From an uncultured Granulosicoccaceae bacterium (GTDB lineage Bacteria; Pseudomonadota; Gammaproteobacteria; Granulosicoccales; Granulosicoccaceae), in assembly GCA_938003855.1 (NCBI GenBank), contig CALKXD010000188.1, positions 1 to 36,516 of the forward strand: 36,516 bases of DNA. Reading direction: 5' to 3'. Below, piece after piece: positions 34,183 through 36,516 of the stretch (positions are counted from its first letter, which is position 1; the number at the start of each line of letters is the position of its first letter). A program made the translations under genes and the position numbers. A model generated the notes under the pieces. It was not told the origin of the DNA. It saw only the letters and a list, made by a program, of their open reading frames with translations, and ran no database searches.

Positions 34183-35484
34183 TCAGGTGGTCCACTCGAC
34201 CTCGAGTTTCTGCACACCACGAAACACCAGAGTCGGCAGGTAATTCCAGCTTTGATCATCCACCAGGTGCAGCGAGGGCAGGCGGCGGGTCAGCTGTTCC
34301 AGAATGACGCGCATTTCGAGCCGTGCGAGCGGCGCTCCCATGCAGAAGTGTGCGCCCAGCCCCAGTCCCAGATGCTTTTTTGCGTTTCGGCGCGTGGCGT
34401 CGAACTTTGCGCCGTTGGGAAACATGTCTTCGTCGTGATTGCCAGAGCCCATCATCATCAGTATTCGTGCACCCTTGGGAATCGTGACGCCGCCGAGTGT
34501 CGATTCACGGGTGGTTATTCGCCGCCAGCCGAAAATTGAGGAGTCGATGCGAAGAATCTCTTCAACGGCATTTTCAATAAGATCAGGCTGTGCGCAAAGG
34601 AGTTCCCATTGTTCGCGGTCGGTCAGCAGGTGACGCAGGCCGTTGGCAGAGGCCTGGGTGGTGGTTTCATGCCCGGCAAACTGCATCAGGAACATCACAT
34701 TGTAGAGATAGTTGATGGTAAACAGTGACGGGTCATCGTGGTGAATGCGTATCAGGTCGCCAAGGTAGTTGTCACCGGGGTTTCTATAAGCGCGATCAAC
34801 CAGATCTTTGGTGAACTGCCAATGCTCACCCATGCCGTGCATCATCGCTACCTGCTCTGTTTCAGTCGGTGAGCCCCAGTTGACTATCGCCCGGTCGGAG
34901 CCGAGCTTTTTTACGAATACGGCATCTTCGTCGCTGGCGCCAAGGAACAGAAAAATCGCCAGTGCCGGTACTTCGTAGAGCAGCTGCGATACAAGCTCGG
35001 CATGGCCATCGCCAATGAACCGGTCAATATAGCGATCGACAATTGCTCGAATTCTGTCTTCCATTTGATTGACGCGCTTTGGGGTAAACGCAGTGCCGAA
35101 TATTTTCCGGTGATGCTTGTGAGTGGCCGACGATTCGTCCACCAGTGACGGCTCGATGGCAAGGTTCTGTTGATCGCGAATTTTTGCTGCAGCCGGGCAG
35201 ATCGGGGTGACCGGGTGGCGGGCATTCAGTGGCGAGTAGGTTTCCGGATCACGATACACGGTGGCGATATCGTCGTACTTAAGGACTACCCAGTAATTGT
35301 ATTCCGGGCTATAGAAAACCGGTTCGGACTCACGGGCCTTGTCGAAGAACTGATACGGGTTCTGCAGGTACTCAGCGGAGAACGGCTTGAATGCCTGAGC
35401 TGTCTCGCTGGCCGGGCAAGTGCTGTCCGGCATCGCGTCAGCTGGGTCCGAATGAAACATACCGAATTGGTTGTCAGCAGACAT
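34183..35484 (-). CDS. cytochrome P450
   Basis: A soluble bacterial class I P450 of about 433 residues. The I-helix oxygen-activation motif is AGHETT in FLMQFAGHETTTQAS, the K-helix ExxR is EEILR, and the heme loop is GLGAHFCMGAPLAR with the thiolate cysteine near residue 381. The usual first phenylalanine of the FGxGxHxCxG motif is replaced by leucine (LGLGAHFC). It should insert oxygen into a small hydrophobic or terpenoid-like substrate, taking electrons from a ferredoxin and reductase that are not seen here. ATG 35484 is preferred; TTG 35508 would add eight residues. The spacing from that ATG to AAGG is a little long, so the start carries some doubt. Confidence 0.92.
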   Translation of the reverse strand: MSADNQFGMFHSDPADAMPDSTCPASETAQAFKPFSAEYLQNPYQFFDKARESEPVFYSPEYNYWVVLKYDDIATVYRDPETYSPLNARHPVTPICPAAAKIRDQQNLAIEPSLVDESSATHKHHRKIFGTAFTPKRVNQMEDRIRAIVDRYIDRFIGDGHAELVSQLLYEVPALAIFLFLGASDEDAVFVKKLGSDRAIVNWGSPTETEQVAMMHGMGEHWQFTKDLVDRAYRNPGDNYLGDLIRIHHDDPSLFTINYLYNVMFLMQFAGHETTTQASANGLRHLLTDREQWELLCAQPDLIENAVEEILRIDSSIFGWRRITTRESTLGGVTIPKGARILMMMGSGNHDEDMFPNGAKFDATRRNAKKHLGLGLGAHFCMGAPLARLEMRVILEQLTRRLPSLHLVDDQSWNYLPTLVFRGVQKLEVEWTT

Positions 35485-35696
35485 AGCGTCAAAGGCCTTG
35501 GCTATCAAATAGCAGGCAACATAGCACAGCCTGTGTACTCAGGCATAACCGCAACGCCCGGGTGTCAGCCGTGGGGTTGCAGCATCCGCTGTGCATTGAC
35601 TGCGTGCGCTCCCGCCCGAACGGTTTATTGTTAGACAGTTTTGGTGACGTGGGCCGGGCGGTACGTCCTGTATAGCGCTGATCTGCCGGCGGGCCT

Positions 35697-36188
35697 CTAG
35701 GCGATTGCGATATTGTCCACTATCGAGACACTGGCGAACGAATTACCGTCAGCGACAATGCTCATGGTTCTTTTCAAGGAGTCCGTCAGAGACAGTCCGC
35801 AGGCCTTTTGGGTGGTCATGACGGATGCTGTGTGCTGTTGTAATGGTACTACGGTACTTTCCCCCGCTGCCAGGTGCAACGGACCGTCTTTGAGCAACGC
35901 AGAAAAATTAAACTGACCCCGTGGTACGTTGGTCACGGTTGGAGTCATGTGAGTGATGGTCACGGCACTGTCAGCGGTGTTTTTAAGGACCACTTCCAGA
36001 TCATTTTTTGTTGCTGAAATCCGCGTAGTAACTTCTATATTTGCCAGACCCGGCAAAGCGCAGTCATGTGTGGTGCCGGTGGTTGCCAGCAGTGCTGATG
36101 CACCTGCCGATGTTGCTACAGTGGCAGCCAAGCCTGCAGAGGCTGCGGCTATCGTTTTAATGGTCTTGCGCTTTGCGTAATCGATCAT
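35697..36188 (-). CDS. small exported protein of unknown function (paralogue of 24328-24900)
   Basis: A 163-residue protein. Residues 1-37 form a signal-like region: basic start YAKRKTIKTIAAASAGLAAT, then an Ala/Ser/Thr-rich hydrophobic stretch. The mature part has a beta-rich section (about 51-99) with IEVTTRISATKNDLEVVLKN and ends in FNFSALL, in the same order as the homologous blocks of the gene at 24328-24900, and a C-terminal section with two-fold alternation. Cysteines 43 and 130 could form a disulfide. I do not recognise a named family. ATG 36188 has a short GGA upstream. No neighbour on the same strand is close enough to suggest an operon, although a possible gene ends about 195 bases upstream. 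Confidence 0.75.
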   Translation of the reverse strand: MIDYAKRKTIKTIAAASAGLAATVATSAGASALLATTGTTHDCALPGLANIEVTTRISATKNDLEVVLKNTADSAVTITHMTPTVTNVPRGQFNFSALLKDGPLHLAAGESTVVPLQQHTASVMTTQKACGLSLTDSLKRTMSIVADGNSFASVSIVDNIAIA

Positions 36189-36382
36189 GTGTTATTCCGG
36201 TTAGTCCCGGACAGAAGCTGGTATTTAATACGTGATTAACAAGGCGATTATCGGTTAATTAAAGGTTGTTGACAATTTGGTGCTGTAGTTTTTTGTAACT
36301 GAATTCCCGTGTGTTGCAGAGATCTTAACCGTCTATAGACAGAGTACGTAGATTTCATGCAGAGGGCAGACCAGCATTGACG

Positions 36383-36516
36383 TTACCGGCGACGGCTGAG
36401 GAGCGGTGTCACAGCGCTTTTTTTAAGCTGATTAAACTCGGCAATGAAACTATCGCCGACGCCATACAACTCCCTGTCAACATCGTAGCTGTGATAGCAC
36501 AGCGGTCTGAGGGTAT
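36383..36516 (-). CDS. possible 3' end of a gene cut by the window edge
   Basis: From the right edge, a minus-strand frame is open for 43 codons and ends at TAA 36383-36385. The translation (LCYHSYDVDRELYGVGDSF, then IAEFNQLKKSAVTPLLSRRR) has the composition of a real soluble protein, unlike the other frames here. The short length leaves family and even reality uncertain. Confidence 0.35.
   Translation of the reverse strand, partial: TLRPLCYHSYDVDRELYGVGDSFIAEFNQLKKSAVTPLLSRRR

Overview
The window reads as chromosomal DNA of a free-living, probably marine, gammaproteobacterium. The best evidence for the class is a LexA/SOS operator of the gammaproteobacterial CTGT-N8-ACAG type at 31306-31325, placed directly upstream of a PA0069-family radical SAM gene. 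The gene content (osmolyte sulfatase, taurine-like binding protein, many exporters, PhoD-type phosphatase) fits a marine heterotroph, but the genus cannot be set from the sequence. No rRNA, tRNA, CRISPR array, transposase or phage gene was found. About 30 protein genes are supported, plus one pseudogene.

Region 1 (1-9307) is small-molecule transport and catabolism. It has three separate DMT/EamA-type exporters, a single-chain 3-oxoacid CoA-transferase, a PuuB-like FAD amine oxidase, an orphan TauA-like periplasmic binding protein closed by a strong terminator, and a proteobacterial adenine deaminase.

Region 2 (9655-16648) is a compact forward operon. It holds a Tat-exported family-5 solute-binding protein, an intrinsic hairpin terminator or attenuator, two DppB/DppC-type permeases (4-bp overlap), a double-ATPase DppD-DppF fusion, and a BetC-like choline-sulfatase. 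The likely role is import of a sulfate ester, perhaps choline-O-sulfate, followed by cytoplasmic desulfation. Convergent to it lies a TMADH/dienoyl-CoA-reductase-type flavoprotein with a reduced iron-sulfur cysteine motif, followed by a membrane desaturase.

Region 3 (19767-29935) is rich in exported proteins and in longer non-coding gaps. Its most distinctive gene is at 20380-21741: an exported protein of unknown function with seven copies of a 13-residue motif (consensus RLPxDPVTGATIY) in Ala/Thr/Glu-rich linkers, then a separate C-terminal domain. Other genes are a PhoD-like phosphatase, a membrane-anchored coiled-coil/PDZ protein, a small exported protein, a glutathione transferase, a decayed agmatinase-family pseudogene, a lipoprotein with a likely beta-propeller, and a YHYH-domain protein.

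Region 4 (29936-36516) holds a periplasmic sulfatase, the SOS-box radical SAM gene, a TauD-type dioxygenase, a PPOX-type flavoprotein, a cytochrome P450, and a second small exported protein that appears to be a diverged paralogue of the one at 24328-24900. The window ends in what may be the 3' end of another minus-strand gene.

The strongest candidates for something undescribed are the seven-repeat exported protein and the pair of related small exported proteins. The sulfate-ester operon and the SOS-linked radical SAM gene are the clearest functional stories. All functions are assigned from motifs read by eye; no database search was run.
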